Source of the DNA: Terrimonas_B sp041743125
GTDB lineage: Bacteria > Bacteroidota > Bacteroidia > Chitinophagales > Chitinophagaceae
Length of the DNA: 64,000 bases
Direction: 5' to 3'
NCBI GenBank assembly: GCA_041743125.1
Contig: JBGTNK010000171.1
Span: 51,616 to 115,615 of the forward strand
Positions within the stretch are counted from its first letter, which is position 1; each line of letters opens with the position of its first letter. A model generated the notes under the pieces. It was not told the DNA's origin. It worked only from the letters and a program-made list of their open reading frames with translations, and ran no database searches. A program made the position numbers and the translations under genes. Below are positions 7,861-16,845 of the stretch, piece by piece.

Positions 7861-8950
7861 TTAACTACTTTCTTTTTCGCTCATAAGGTATGCCTTAATG
7901 AAGCCATCCAGGTCTCCATCCATCACCGGTTGAATATTTCCTACTTCATAATCGGTTCTGTGATCCTTGATCATTTTATAAGGATGAAATACGTAAGACC
8001 GGATCTGGCTTCCCCACTCTATTTTTTTCTTATTGCTGTTGACGACATCCTTCAATTCGTTACGCTTTCGCAGTTCCAGTTCGTATAACCTGCTTCTTAG
8101 CATTTCCATTGCTCGTTCCCTGTTACCAAGCTGCGATCTGTCCTGCTGACAAATAACTACAATGCCGGTTGGGATATGTGTTAACTGAACTTTTGTTTCA
8201 ACTTTATTTACATTCTGACCACCGGCGCCACCACTTCTTGATGTTTCCATTTTTACATCCGCCGGTTTTATTTCTATTTGAATAGAATCGTCTACAAGAG
8301 GATACGTAAATACGGAGCAAAATGAAGTGTGTCTTCTTGCATTGCTGTCGAACGGTGAAATTCGAACCAGGCGATGTACTCCACTCTCTGCTTTCAGAAA
8401 ACCATATGCAAAAGGACCGTCGAATTGTAATGTTGCTGTTTTGATCCCCGCTCCATCGCCCCACTGCCAGTCTAATTCAGTTACTGACCAACCTTGCTTC
8501 TCCCCATACATTCTGTACATACGTGCAAGCATTTCAGCCCAATCCTGGCTTTCTGTGCCCCCTGCGCCTGAATTAATTTGTAAAACAGCAGGAAGTTCAT
8601 CTTCAGGCTCGTTAAGAGTTCCCTTGAATTCCGCTTCCTCAACGAGGTCAAAAGCTTTTTGAAAGGCTTCCTTCGTTTCTTCTTCTGTAGCATCCCCAGA
8701 TTTCCAAAATTCAAGCAATACGGCAAAATCCTCTACGGCTGTTTCCGTCGACTCATAAAGTTTAACCCAATACTCGTTAACCTTAGCGTTTTTGAGAATT
8801 TCAGTCGCCCGCTTGTTATCGTCCCAAAAGCCGGGGCTTAGTGAAAGCTGTTTATCTTCTTCAATTTTATATCGTCGGTTTTCGACGTCAAAGAAACCTC
8901 CTTATCCCGACCAAGCGGGACCGCAGATCCTGTAATTTTTCTGTTGTCAT
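7861..8950 (-). CDS. prfB: Peptide chain release factor 2, expressed by programmed +1 frameshift
   Basis: RF2 recognises UGA and UAA and releases the finished peptide. The gene begins at ATG 8950 and encodes 20 residues (MTTEKLQDLR...RRFL) before an in-frame TGA at 8888-8890. Translation continues in the +1 frame for 342 more residues to the stop at 7861, giving about 362 residues, the normal RF2 length. The second frame holds the SPFDSNARRHTSF block, which includes the SPF stop-recognition tripeptide, and RSGGAGGQNVNKVE, the GGQ motif that enters the peptidyl-transferase centre. The frameshift site is described separately. Without it the second frame would have only a late internal ATG at 8718. 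It is a lone gene. Confidence 0.96.
8886..8902 (-). promoter_or_regulatory. prfB: prfB autoregulatory +1 frameshift site
   Basis: On the minus strand the mRNA reads AGG AGG TTT CTT TGA C. AGGAGG (8897-8902) is a perfect Shine-Dalgarno-like stimulator, followed by three bases, the slippery CTT (8891-8893) and the in-frame TGA (8888-8890) with C as the next base. This matches the E. coli arrangement AGG GGG TAT CTT TGA C base for base in spacing. When RF2 is scarce, the ribosome pauses at UGA and slips forward one base, restoring RF2 synthesis. Confidence 0.95.
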
Positions 8951-9075
8951 GGTTGCAAATGTAAGGGAAAGAGATGAATGCGTTTTTCAATAAAATTCTT
9001 GTAGGCCGTTATTAAAACTAAACAGAGATTAAAGAATCAATTTTATACTTTTAAAAATCATGGCGTCGTATTGCA

Positions 9076-10167
9076 TTAATCCGGAAAAGATGATTTATCA
9101 ATATTTGGAATAATCCGAATTGCGTTTTTGTAATATATCTTTTTCAAAATTCCATCAGGCAATCCCATACCATACATGGCCCAGAAAGCATGATACTTTT
9201 TATGATAAGGAAAGTATTCATCTTCGGTCTCCAGCACCCGAAAATAGGTAGCGTATTCTTCAGGCACCCAACTGTCTTTGCCAAATAATATCCTGTCCTG
9301 GTATTTCGTAAAAAATTGTTTGGCGGTCCGGGGTTGTCTCCCCAATTCGGCAATAACAGCACCAAATTCAACAACTATGTTGGGCATCTCGTCCATTAGC
9401 CTGCCCAATTTTTCCAAATCATTCGGGTACCAACCAAAATGGGCCGCAATGAAAGTTGTATTCGAATGTTTTATAAAAAGACGATGTTGTTCATCCATCA
9501 GCGTTTCCCAGGATGCAGGGTGGGTATCATCTTTTTTCCGGTTAGGATGAGTAGCTAATTCTAACCACCTTTCATTATTTTCATCCATAGGCTCCCAGAA
9601 GGATTTGGGATCTGCCGTATGTATTAATACAGGTATTTTCAAATTTCCTGCCTTTTTCCATACCGGGTCCAAACGGGGATCATCAACAGATACCCTTTTA
9701 CCATTTATATCCATAACAGAAAAACCAAGGCTTTTATAAATTTTTAACCCATTTGCTCCGTTTCTTACATCCTCCTCCAGTTGCATTGCAGCTTTTTCGC
9801 CCCAACCTTTTTCTCCCACTCCTTTAAAATCTACATTGGCAAATACAATAAAACGCTTAGGAAAATGTTCACGGATGTTGGCAGCTGATTTTTTTATTGA
9901 CTCACCGCTCTGCCCGCTTAAGTTGACCATCACTTTCATATTTAGTTTGTCCATTTCTTTTATCAAAGAAACCAGGTCCATATCAGGCATTCTAAACTGG
10001 TGATTATGTACATCGATAAAAGGAAACTTCGCCTTTATTACTTTGTGCTCAGGTACCACCAAAGTAGAGGGAGGATTATATTGCTCGAAATCCATTCTGG
10101 TACTAGTTTGTGCAAAAGCGGTAATTGTACCCAAAGTATAAAATAATAGAAAATATTTATTCATCAT
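9076..10167 (-). CDS. Exported amidohydrolase-family protein
   Basis: The 363-residue protein has an N-terminal signal peptide (MMNKYFLLFYTLGTITAFAQ). The mature part is an amidohydrolase TIM barrel of the Amidohydro_2 type. FIDVHNHQFR carries the metal-binding HxH (H54, H56), IHTADPKSF and AAHFGWYPNDLEKL supply later conserved histidines, and ILFGKDSWVP supplies the C-terminal metal-site aspartate. Relatives include 2-pyrone-4,6-dicarboxylate lactonase and uronate or salicylate decarboxylase-like enzymes, but the substrate here is unknown. It is divergent from the dienelactone hydrolase at 10381 across a 213-base promoter region. The first of two adjacent ATGs is used, and the second is equally possible. 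Confidence 0.82.
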   Translation of the reverse strand: MMNKYFLLFYTLGTITAFAQTSTRMDFEQYNPPSTLVVPEHKVIKAKFPFIDVHNHQFRMPDMDLVSLIKEMDKLNMKVMVNLSGQSGESIKKSAANIREHFPKRFIVFANVDFKGVGEKGWGEKAAMQLEEDVRNGANGLKIYKSLGFSVMDINGKRVSVDDPRLDPVWKKAGNLKIPVLIHTADPKSFWEPMDENNERWLELATHPNRKKDDTHPASWETLMDEQHRLFIKHSNTTFIAAHFGWYPNDLEKLGRLMDEMPNIVVEFGAVIAELGRQPRTAKQFFTKYQDRILFGKDSWVPEEYATYFRVLETEDEYFPYHKKYHAFWAMYGMGLPDGILKKIYYKNAIRIIPNIDKSSFPD

Positions 10168-10326
10168 AATAAATCTGGTTAGGCATACAAGATAAAGGAA
10201 ATGAAGAATAACATACAGCCGGCCGTAACATTTTCACTTAACCTTTTCATTTATCTAAAAATGTTTTTTTTACAAATCAAAGAAGAATAATTCTTAGCAA
10301 TGCTGCCTGGCACCTTTAATTTTATT

Positions 10327-10358
10327 TTTGCATTCCGATAAACTTTTGTGCAACTTTG
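10327..10358 (+). promoter_or_regulatory. Possible Bacteroidota sigma-A promoter for the dienelactone hydrolase gene
   Basis: TTTG at 10327-10330 is followed after 20 bases by CAACTTTG at 10351-10358. This fits the Bacteroidota consensus of TTTG near -33 and TAnnTTTG near -7, with one mismatch. Transcription would start about 15 bases before the ATG at 10381. An overlapping TATTTTTG at 10323 offers an alternative -7 box but lacks a matching upstream TTTG. Confidence 0.4.
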
Positions 10359-10380
10359 TGCCTCCGATAAATAAATTAAA

Positions 10381-11208
10381 ATGAAACTGCAGCTCCTTGT
10401 TTATCCTGGCCTATTTGCTTTAGCTATTTTTTTATTTTCTTGTAATAATGAAGAAAAAAAAGCTGAATCTGAAATGAAAACATCAAAATTCGCAGAAGAA
10501 AATGTCACCTACTCAGGTGATGGAGTGACTATGGATGGCTTTATTGTGTATGATGAAAACAAAGAGGGAGCCAGGCCCGCAGTGCTGGTAATTCATGAAT
10601 GGTGGGGTTTGAATGATTATGCAAAAAGCCGGGCACGGCAACTTGCCGGATTAGGCTACATAGCAATGGCCGTAGATATGTACGGCAATGGAAAGACAGC
10701 TGACAACCCTGACTCCGCAGGCAAGTATGCCACACCTTTCTATAGTAATCCGCAAATGACCAAAGCCAGGTTTGATGCGGCACTGGAAAAAATAAAATCT
10801 TACGCCCAAACAGATCCTGCTAAAATTGCTGCAATTGGTTATTGCTTCGGCGGTGCTCAGGTTCTCAACCTGGCCAGATTGGGTGAAGATCTCAAAGGTG
10901 TAGTAAGTTTTCATGGCAACCTGATGGGCGTTCCACTAGACAAAAATAAATTGAAGGCTGATATTTTAGTTTGTCATGGTGCTGCTGATCCTTTTGTGCC
11001 ACAAAAAGAAGTGGATATGTTTAAGCAACAAATGGATTCGGCCGGAGCAAAATATACATTTAAAGCCTATGACGGGGCTGTGCATGCCTTTACCAATCCA
11101 AATGCAACGGCCATGGGCGAAAAATTTAAGATCCCGATTAAATATGATGCAACTGCCGACAGTGCATCCTGGAATGATATGAAAGAGTTTTTTGGAAAAA
11201 TATTTTAA
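10381..11208 (+). CDS. Dienelactone hydrolase family lipoprotein
   Basis: The product has 275 residues. The N-terminus has a lipoprotein signal with the lipobox LFSC, so C21 is likely lipidated and the enzyme anchored in the envelope. The mature part is an alpha/beta hydrolase of the dienelactone hydrolase family: IHEWWGLNDY is the family's oxyanion-loop region, GYCFGG (C155) the nucleophile elbow with cysteine in place of serine, HGAADPFVP the aspartate loop and DGAVHAFTNP the histidine. Family members open lactone rings or hydrolyse small esters. The natural substrate is not evident. It is followed by a strong terminator, so the unit is monocistronic. Confidence 0.9.
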   Translation: MKLQLLVYPGLFALAIFLFSCNNEEKKAESEMKTSKFAEENVTYSGDGVTMDGFIVYDENKEGARPAVLVIHEWWGLNDYAKSRARQLAGLGYIAMAVDMYGNGKTADNPDSAGKYATPFYSNPQMTKARFDAALEKIKSYAQTDPAKIAAIGYCFGGAQVLNLARLGEDLKGVVSFHGNLMGVPLDKNKLKADILVCHGAADPFVPQKEVDMFKQQMDSAGAKYTFKAYDGAVHAFTNPNATAMGEKFKIPIKYDATADSASWNDMKEFFGKIF

Positions 11209-11229
11209 TAAAAATTATTACACTTTCTC

Positions 11230-11265
11230 AAACCGGGAACTATAAACTTGCTCCCGGTTTTTTTT
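11230..11265 (+). terminator. Rho-independent terminator after the dienelactone hydrolase gene
   Basis: A 9-bp stem (AAACCGGGA with TCCCGGTTT, 13-base loop) lies 22 bases past the stop codon and is followed directly by a run of T. It separates this gene from the LemA operon that begins at 11299. Confidence 0.88.
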
Positions 11266-11298
11266 ATTTAATTTCAGTAAATATTAAACGATTTCGCC

Positions 11299-11859
11299 AT
11301 GGCAGTACTCATACTTTTTGCTATCATACTTATGATTGCTTTTTGGATCATGAGTCTTTATAACAGATTGGTAAGACTTCGGAACAGAAGACAAAATGCA
11401 TTTGCAGATATAGATGTGCAGCTGCGGCAGCGTCATGACCTGGTGCCACAGTTGGTGGAAACTGTTAAAGGTTATGCGTCACATGAAAAAGAGCTATTAT
11501 TAAAAGTTACAGAAGCGAGAACGGCTGCCATGGCGGCTGGTTCTATTGATGAAAAGATTAAAGCTGAGCAACAACTAACTTCAGCATTGCAGGGCCTCAA
11601 GGTTCAGGTAGAAGCTTACCCTGATTTGAAAGCTAATCAAAATTTTCTGCAATTGCAGGAGGAACTTAGTGATATAGAAAATAAATTAGCCGCCTCCCGC
11701 CGTTTCTTTAATGGAGCTACTACTGAATACAACAACGCTGTTGAATCATTTCCCGGTAACTTGATCGCAAGAAATTTTGGTTTTAAAAGGGAAGTTTTCT
11801 TTGACCTGGGTACAGAGCATCGCAAACAAATGGAAGAGCCACCAAAAATTCAATTCTAA
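11299..11859 (+). CDS. LemA family membrane protein
   Basis: This 186-residue protein has one N-terminal transmembrane segment (about residues 2-20) and then the LemA signature: YNRLVRLRNRRQNAFADIDV, QLRQRHDLVPQLVETVKGYA. The rest is a helical bundle. LemA proteins are widespread small inner-membrane proteins of uncertain biochemical role. The gene is followed after 23 bases by an M48 metalloprotease, a recurrent neighbour of lemA, which suggests that the two act together in envelope quality control. That functional link is inference from context. Confidence 0.92.
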   Translation: MAVLILFAIILMIAFWIMSLYNRLVRLRNRRQNAFADIDVQLRQRHDLVPQLVETVKGYASHEKELLLKVTEARTAAMAAGSIDEKIKAEQQLTSALQGLKVQVEAYPDLKANQNFLQLQEELSDIENKLAASRRFFNGATTEYNNAVESFPGNLIARNFGFKREVFFDLGTEHRKQMEEPPKIQF

Positions 11860-11882
11860 ATCCGCTATAGAGAATTCTTGCT

Positions 11883-12818
11883 ATGCCATACATTGGATTA
11901 ACAAGCCAGATAAGGAAAAATAATTTTAATTCTGTTTTGTTGCTTATTACGTTTCCTATCCTATTACTTGCCCTTTGTTACGCCATAGTATTTTTTACAG
12001 GCGAACAGGATATTGTTCAAACCAACCGTGATCTTTTTCAGATTTTTCCTTTTGTAATAGCAGGAGTAGGTATTTGGTTTCTTATTGCTTGGGCTGGTCA
12101 TAATATGTTTATTAAGTTATCTACGGGTGCGAAATCGCTGGAAAGAAAAGATAACAAAAGAGTTTATAACCTGCTCGAGAATATTTGTATTTCCCAGGGA
12201 ATGAAAATGCCCAGGCTTAATATTATTGACGATGACTCCCTCAATGCATTCGCTAGCGGAATCAATGACAATTCCTTTTCAATTTCATTATCCCGAGGTA
12301 TCATCAATAAACTCAATGATGATGAATTAGAAGGAGTACTGGCTCACGAACTAACACATATCCGTAACCGCGACGTCCGTTTGCTAATTATTTCAATCAT
12401 ATTCGTGGGTATTTTTTCCTTCATAGCAGAAATGGCATTTAGAGGAATTCGGTTTGCCGGAGGTGGTAAAAAAGACAGGGACGGCAAAAGTAGCGGTGCT
12501 ATTATTTTAATTGTTATTGTAATAACGGCCATTGCCTATTTGATTTCTTTGCTTCTTCGGTTTGGCATCAGCAGGAAGAGAGAATACCTGGCGGATGCTG
12601 GTGCTTCGGAAATAACAAAAAAGCCTTATGCGCTTGCCTCAGCATTGCGGAAAATTTCTGAAGACCCTATGATAGAAGCTGTAGAAAGCAGGGATGTAGC
12701 TCAGTTGTTTATAGATAATCCTAAGCCTTCTGTTCATAAATCCGCATCATGGGATAATATATTTGCCACACACCCTCCCATAGAAAAGCGAATTCAATTA
12801 CTAGAACAGTTTCTTTAA
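11883..12818 (+). CDS. M48 family membrane zinc metalloprotease (HtpX-like)
   Basis: The 311-residue protein has two N-terminal membrane segments (about 19-38 and 55-72), the zinc motif HELTH (H155, E156, H159), two more hydrophobic segments (about 166-185 and 205-225), and a downstream glutamate ligand in SRKREYLADAGA. This is the layout of HtpX and related proteases, which degrade damaged inner-membrane proteins with the active site on the cytoplasmic side. It is the second gene of the lemA operon. A convergent terminator lies just after it. Confidence 0.92.
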   Translation: MPYIGLTSQIRKNNFNSVLLLITFPILLLALCYAIVFFTGEQDIVQTNRDLFQIFPFVIAGVGIWFLIAWAGHNMFIKLSTGAKSLERKDNKRVYNLLENICISQGMKMPRLNIIDDDSLNAFASGINDNSFSISLSRGIINKLNDDELEGVLAHELTHIRNRDVRLLIISIIFVGIFSFIAEMAFRGIRFAGGGKKDRDGKSSGAIILIVIVITAIAYLISLLLRFGISRKREYLADAGASEITKKPYALASALRKISEDPMIEAVESRDVAQLFIDNPKPSVHKSASWDNIFATHPPIEKRIQLLEQFL

Positions 12819-12835
12819 ATTAATCAATAAAAAAA

Positions 12836-12853
12836 GGACGTTTTGCAACGTCC
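12836..12853 (-). terminator. Terminator between convergent M48 and M43 protease genes
   Basis: GGACGTT pairs perfectly with AACGTCC around a TTGC loop. On the minus strand the stem is followed by a run of seven T, making it a good terminator for the M43 protease. On the plus strand the tail is CTCTTGT, so it may be weaker for the lemA operon. Confidence 0.8.
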
Positions 12854-12880
12854 CTCTTGTACCTTTTCAGCTGCGGATTC

Positions 12881-14131
12881 CTACAACTTAATGAACTTAT
12901 GATTTATTGAAGCTCCATCTTGTCTTTTTGCAACCAGGAAATAAATTCCGGAAGAAAGCTTGTCAAGGTTAATTTTAACTGTTTTAGTATTGATGCTTAC
13001 CTGCATAAAAAATTGTCCCTGTGCATTAGTGATGGTGATTATATTTCCTATCCACCGGTAATCATACGACAAGTCGAGAGTAATTTCATTGACAGCCGGG
13101 TTGGGAAACAATTTCGGTTGGTTCCATTCCGGTAGCCCATCCGTGGGGGGTACATCCCCGGTAAGTGGAGGAAGTAATCCTTTGGAAGAAAGTAAAGATC
13201 GCCTCGCACCTCCTACTTCAAAGAATATCCGCATTCTTTCCTTTTGTCCTTCAGTAAAAAGATTAGTGCATGCATCCTGAGTCAGATCCATATAATTCAT
13301 ATACATATCACCATTCGGCCCATTATTGCAGGAGGAACGTATCCCCGACGGACATCCGGAAGTAAAATTTGCCTGTTTTGGAGTATCACTTACCCAATCG
13401 TCACCACAATAACTATCGCCCCAAATATGCCTTAATCCTAACCAATGACCCACTTCATGAACAGCTGTTTTTCCCATTTGATACCCACCCCTTGTATTTT
13501 CTCCAAAGACGCTATAGGCTATCACAATTCCATCATTTTCAGGTGGTCCACCCGGAAATCCTGAATAACCAGCTATACCTCCCAGGTTACAAACCCAGAT
13601 ATTCAGGTAGCTTTCGGGATCCCAGGCATCGCTGCCGGCACTTGATGAAAACTTTACCTTATCATCGGTATTCCATTGTGAAACAGGGGTATATTTTCGT
13701 GTAATACCCTTTGTTCCTCTTTGCTGTGGATCTGAAGTTGCCAGCTGAAATTCTATTCCGCAATCCGCTGCAATTGACTTATACCATTGGGGAGTATTGA
13801 CTGTATCTGCATGAAGCCGGCGAAATCTCTCGTTAAGTACCTTTATTTGGTTGTAAATTCTTTCATCACTTATATTTTCATGCGCCTTGTTATATAATAT
13901 ATGAACAACCACAGGAATTTTTATTATTGAACCAGTATGCGGCTTGCCGGCAACATTCATTGCCCTGGAATTTGTTTTCCCCTGAACAAAATTTTCTATT
14001 GCATTAAGGCTATTCTCTAAAGACAGGTTATTGCTTAGTTGATTTTCTCTGTAATCATATGAGGAACAAACACGTTGTGCAGACAGCGTAAAAGTGATAG
14101 AAATAAGAAGGGTAAAGATAATAATCCTCAT
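12881..14131 (-). CDS. Secreted M43 (pappalysin-like) metalloprotease with T9SS sorting domain
   Basis: The 416-residue preprotein begins with a signal peptide (MRIIIFTLLISITFTLSAQ). The catalytic domain carries HEVGHWLGLRH, the extended HExxHxxGxxH zinc motif of metzincins, and MNYMD is the Met-turn. The M43B hallmarks GIEFQLA and the cysteine-rich GDSYCGDDWVSDTPKQ are also visible. Residues 340-416 form a type A T9SS C-terminal domain: KLFPNPAVNEITL opens it and SSGIYFLV and HKFIKL close it. The enzyme is therefore likely exported across the outer membrane by T9SS. It is monocistronic and may help degrade extracellular protein. Confidence 0.93.
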   Translation of the reverse strand: MRIIIFTLLISITFTLSAQRVCSSYDYRENQLSNNLSLENSLNAIENFVQGKTNSRAMNVAGKPHTGSIIKIPVVVHILYNKAHENISDERIYNQIKVLNERFRRLHADTVNTPQWYKSIAADCGIEFQLATSDPQQRGTKGITRKYTPVSQWNTDDKVKFSSSAGSDAWDPESYLNIWVCNLGGIAGYSGFPGGPPENDGIVIAYSVFGENTRGGYQMGKTAVHEVGHWLGLRHIWGDSYCGDDWVSDTPKQANFTSGCPSGIRSSCNNGPNGDMYMNYMDLTQDACTNLFTEGQKERMRIFFEVGGARRSLLSSKGLLPPLTGDVPPTDGLPEWNQPKLFPNPAVNEITLDLSYDYRWIGNIITITNAQGQFFMQVSINTKTVKINLDKLSSGIYFLVAKRQDGASINHKFIKL

Positions 14132-14442
14132 AGCTATGTAAATCGGGTAGTTAGACTAACATGGCAATAGATACTCGCCAGGAGCTTTCATGAGAATTGG
14201 AAATAAAACAATAAGATTCAGAAATGGATGGTGTTCGGGGGATATGAATTCAAAGGGAGGATACCGGAGATTGTCGGATTGAATATGAAATTCAAATATA
14301 GAGTCTTTTTAATTAAATAGCAATCAAATTCTTATAGTAATTTCCCTATATAGTAAAATAACATGGTACACGTTTAACATTAATATATAGATACCACGCC
14401 TATTTTTGCAGTTATAAACAAAAAAACACTTTTAAAATCGAA
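14132..14442. other. Divergent promoter region
   Basis: This 311-base gap lies between two divergently transcribed genes and should hold both promoters. TATTTTTG at 14401-14408 fits the Bacteroidota -7 box for the glutaminyl cyclase gene, about 35 bases before its ATG, but the nearest TTTA upstream sits at a longer than usual spacing. I see no ORF or RNA gene. Confidence 0.4.
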
Positions 14443-15243
14443 ATGAATAAAATTTTGTACCCCATTTTCCTGATTATTTTTTTTGCTTCATGTAATAATA
14501 ATGACAGCCGGGGGTATTCTGGAAACGATGGCACTTCCTCATCCCCTGTAAAAAATGTAAGTTATTCCATTGTAAAAACCTTTCCTCATGATACCTCCTC
14601 ATTTACGCAAGGGTTAATCCTCTACAACGGGAAGATATATGAAGGAACTGGGGAATATGGCCGGTCTCATTTACTACAAGTAGACCTTTCTAATGGGAAA
14701 ATTCAAAAAGAACTTGCCCTGGATCCAAAATATTTCGGTGAGGGCATCACCATTTTAAGAGATACAATTTATCAACTTACCTGGCAGGAAAAAACGGTCT
14801 TTGCTTATACAGTTTCAAATTTTAAAAAAGTAAAGGAATTTACAATCGACACGCAGGGCTGGGGAATAACAACAGATGGCAAGGAATTGATAGTTAGTGA
14901 TGGAACCAGCAACCTCTACTATTATCAACCTTCTACATTTCAATTATTAAGAACCCAATCTATTACAGAAGGAGGAAATCTTTCTTACAATCTAAACGAA
15001 TTGGAATATATTGATGGATATATATTTGCCAATCAGTGGCAGGCTCCCTATATTCTAAAAATCGACCCCGGAAGCGGGGTTATTGTTGGGAAAGTGGATC
15101 TTACTGATGTTTGGAACAGGGTGAAAGCAAAAGATCCGTTTGCAGATGTGCCCAATGGTATTGCTTATGACTCTGTTTCTAAAAAAATATATATCACGGG
15201 CAAAAAATGGCCTGAGCTTTACGAAATAGTACTAAGCAAATAA
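14443..15243 (+). CDS. Glutaminyl-peptide cyclotransferase lipoprotein
   Basis: The 266-residue protein has a lipoprotein signal with lipobox FASC (C17), so it is probably membrane-anchored. The mature part matches the plant-type glutaminyl cyclase family (PF05096, beta-propeller): FPHDTSSFTQGLIL near the start is the diagnostic FTQGL block, followed by IYEGTGEYGRSHL and NELEYIDGYIFANQW. These enzymes convert N-terminal glutamine of peptides to pyroglutamate. In Bacteroidota many exported proteins begin with Q after signal cleavage, so a periplasmic maturation role is reasonable but is inference. Its stop codon is 2 bases from that of the convergent methyltransferase. Confidence 0.9.
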   Translation: MNKILYPIFLIIFFASCNNNDSRGYSGNDGTSSSPVKNVSYSIVKTFPHDTSSFTQGLILYNGKIYEGTGEYGRSHLLQVDLSNGKIQKELALDPKYFGEGITILRDTIYQLTWQEKTVFAYTVSNFKKVKEFTIDTQGWGITTDGKELIVSDGTSNLYYYQPSTFQLLRTQSITEGGNLSYNLNELEYIDGYIFANQWQAPYILKIDPGSGVIVGKVDLTDVWNRVKAKDPFADVPNGIAYDSVSKKIYITGKKWPELYEIVLSK

Positions 15244-15245
15244 TT

Positions 15246-16142
15246 TTATTTTTCTATTACGTAAATAATAGAACTACTTTTCTTTTTTTCACCAAGCGCT
15301 TTCAGATTAGAAAATAATCCATTAACAAAGGCCGAAGCCCAATTTGTTTTACCATTTTTATATTTACTGCTCAGGAGGGAAATATAAAAACTATCGTAGG
15401 GCATGCGCTTATATTTTAATAACTTCATTCCGTTTCTTTCTAAAAGGACTTGCATGGCCTTGGGGGAAAAATGATATAAATGCCTGGGTACATCATATGC
15501 AGCCCAATAATTATTATATTTTTTTGCTTCATAGGCAGTATAATTGGGAACAGCAATAAATAACTTTCCTTTTTCTTTCAATAATTTTTTTAACTGCTGT
15601 ATGTAATCCTGCAGGTCATGAACATGTTCCAAAACGTGCCACAAAGTGATGGCATCATATTGCGCAGCGGGTAATTCATGAAACGCAGAACTGTCTTCCA
15701 GAATAATATTATAAATGTCAGCTGCCACTTTCCTTGCGTCTCCATCAGGCTCCAGACCCGTAGTAGCCCACCCATGCAAATTCATTTCATTTACAAAAGA
15801 GCCGATGCCGCTTCCTGCATCCAGCAATATTCCTTGCTGCAATCCTGTTTCTCTTTCTATGAGTTTTCTTTTTGCTTGAAGTGTTTTATTTCTAACAAAA
15901 TGGTACAATTTATTGATTACCCCGGAAGAAGTGTTGGTATGTGAAATATAATTCTCTGATTTGTAATAGGGGGTTATTGCTTCAACTCCAGGTACATCCT
16001 GCGTAAACCGGAGCGTACAACTTTTGCATTCTACAACTTCAAATAACTCACCGCTTACGGAATAGTCCTTAACCTGCAATACGCTTATTATTTCGGTTGA
16101 ATGGCAAACCGGGCAATGGGTATAGTGAATCCTTTCGTTCAT
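15246..16142 (-). CDS. Class I SAM-dependent methyltransferase with N-terminal zinc ribbon
   Basis: The 298-residue protein begins with a probable zinc ribbon (CPVCHSTEI ... CKSC). It continues with a Rossmann methyltransferase fold of the Methyltransf_23 type: GILLDAGSGIGSFV is the SAM-binding motif I, AITLWHVLEHVHD is the post-motif region, and RHLYHFSPKAM is a conserved C-terminal element. Related enzymes act on sugars, polyketides or envelope components. The substrate is not evident. It lies 56 bases downstream of the HU-like membrane protein and may be the last gene of that operon. The convergent glutaminyl cyclase gene ends two bases away, leaving no room for a separate terminator. Confidence 0.88.
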   Translation of the reverse strand: MNERIHYTHCPVCHSTEIISVLQVKDYSVSGELFEVVECKSCTLRFTQDVPGVEAITPYYKSENYISHTNTSSGVINKLYHFVRNKTLQAKRKLIERETGLQQGILLDAGSGIGSFVNEMNLHGWATTGLEPDGDARKVAADIYNIILEDSSAFHELPAAQYDAITLWHVLEHVHDLQDYIQQLKKLLKEKGKLFIAVPNYTAYEAKKYNNYWAAYDVPRHLYHFSPKAMQVLLERNGMKLLKYKRMPYDSFYISLLSSKYKNGKTNWASAFVNGLFSNLKALGEKKKSSSIIYVIEK

Positions 16143-16198
16143 ATGATTATCGGAGATGCAAAATGAGGGAAATTAAGAAATTGATTTCACCCATATTA

Positions 16199-16843
16199 TT
16201 ACCGGGGATTTTTGTAAGTCGGGTTTTCTTTGTTTGGAGTCAGCTTCTGTTGGTTTGCGGCAGATGAACTATTTAATCCTCTATAGGAAAAATATATGGC
16301 TATAAAAATAAAAGCAAGCAAACCAATTATTAAAGCAAAGCCCCACCAGTTTGATTTTTTTTGGTCAGTTGGTGCCAGCCATTCCATCATTTGTGCAGAC
16401 GTCTTTTGTTCCTCGCCTACTCTTACTTTATGCTCTGCATTTTCCCGCATCACTTTTATTGCAGGTACAGACGTACCAGCCTTCATATCCTTTAATGAAG
16501 CTTCAAATCGAATTTCTCCGGCCATCCCTTTACTTAAAGTTCCTATACCACTCCACTGCAGTTTGTCGCCGGAAAGAACTTTATTCTTTAAATCCAGTGC
16601 AAAGTCATTGAACCTGTTTAATGCCTCCCGTTCTGATATATTAAGTGTAGTGGCTAACCAGGAAAAAATATTTTTGGATGAATCAGCATTGCCATAATGT
16701 AAAGCAATGGTATAAAATGGAGGGTCAGCAATTTTATTTATAAAATCTATACTGGCCGGCTTTCTTTCCAACAAGAAAGTACCGATACCTGGAATATTGA
16801 GTTGCTTATGCAGAATAAAATATTGATACAATTCTCCGTACAT
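16199..16843 (-). CDS. Single-pass membrane protein with two HU-like (CCDC81-type) domains
   Basis: This 214-residue protein has no signal peptide. The N-terminal half carries LNIPGIGTFLLERKP and, later, KLQWSGIGTLSKG, which fit the paired HU-CCDC81-type domains found in Bacteroidota proteins that usually end in a SPOR domain. One transmembrane helix (about residues 165-186) follows, with a short polar tail and no SPOR domain. The helix orientation would place the HU-like part in the cytoplasm and the tail in the periplasm. Its start is 2 bases after the stop of the barrel gene, so the two are tightly coupled. The family call is by motif only. Confidence 0.65.
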   Translation of the reverse strand: MYGELYQYFILHKQLNIPGIGTFLLERKPASIDFINKIADPPFYTIALHYGNADSSKNIFSWLATTLNISEREALNRFNDFALDLKNKVLSGDKLQWSGIGTLSKGMAGEIRFEASLKDMKAGTSVPAIKVMRENAEHKVRVGEEQKTSAQMMEWLAPTDQKKSNWWGFALIIGLLAFIFIAIYFSYRGLNSSSAANQQKLTPNKENPTYKNPR

Positions 16844-16845
16844 CT

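Noticed and set aside
7813..8662. Plus-strand ORFs opposite prfB
   Set aside because: They are antisense shadows of prfB, without motifs or signals.
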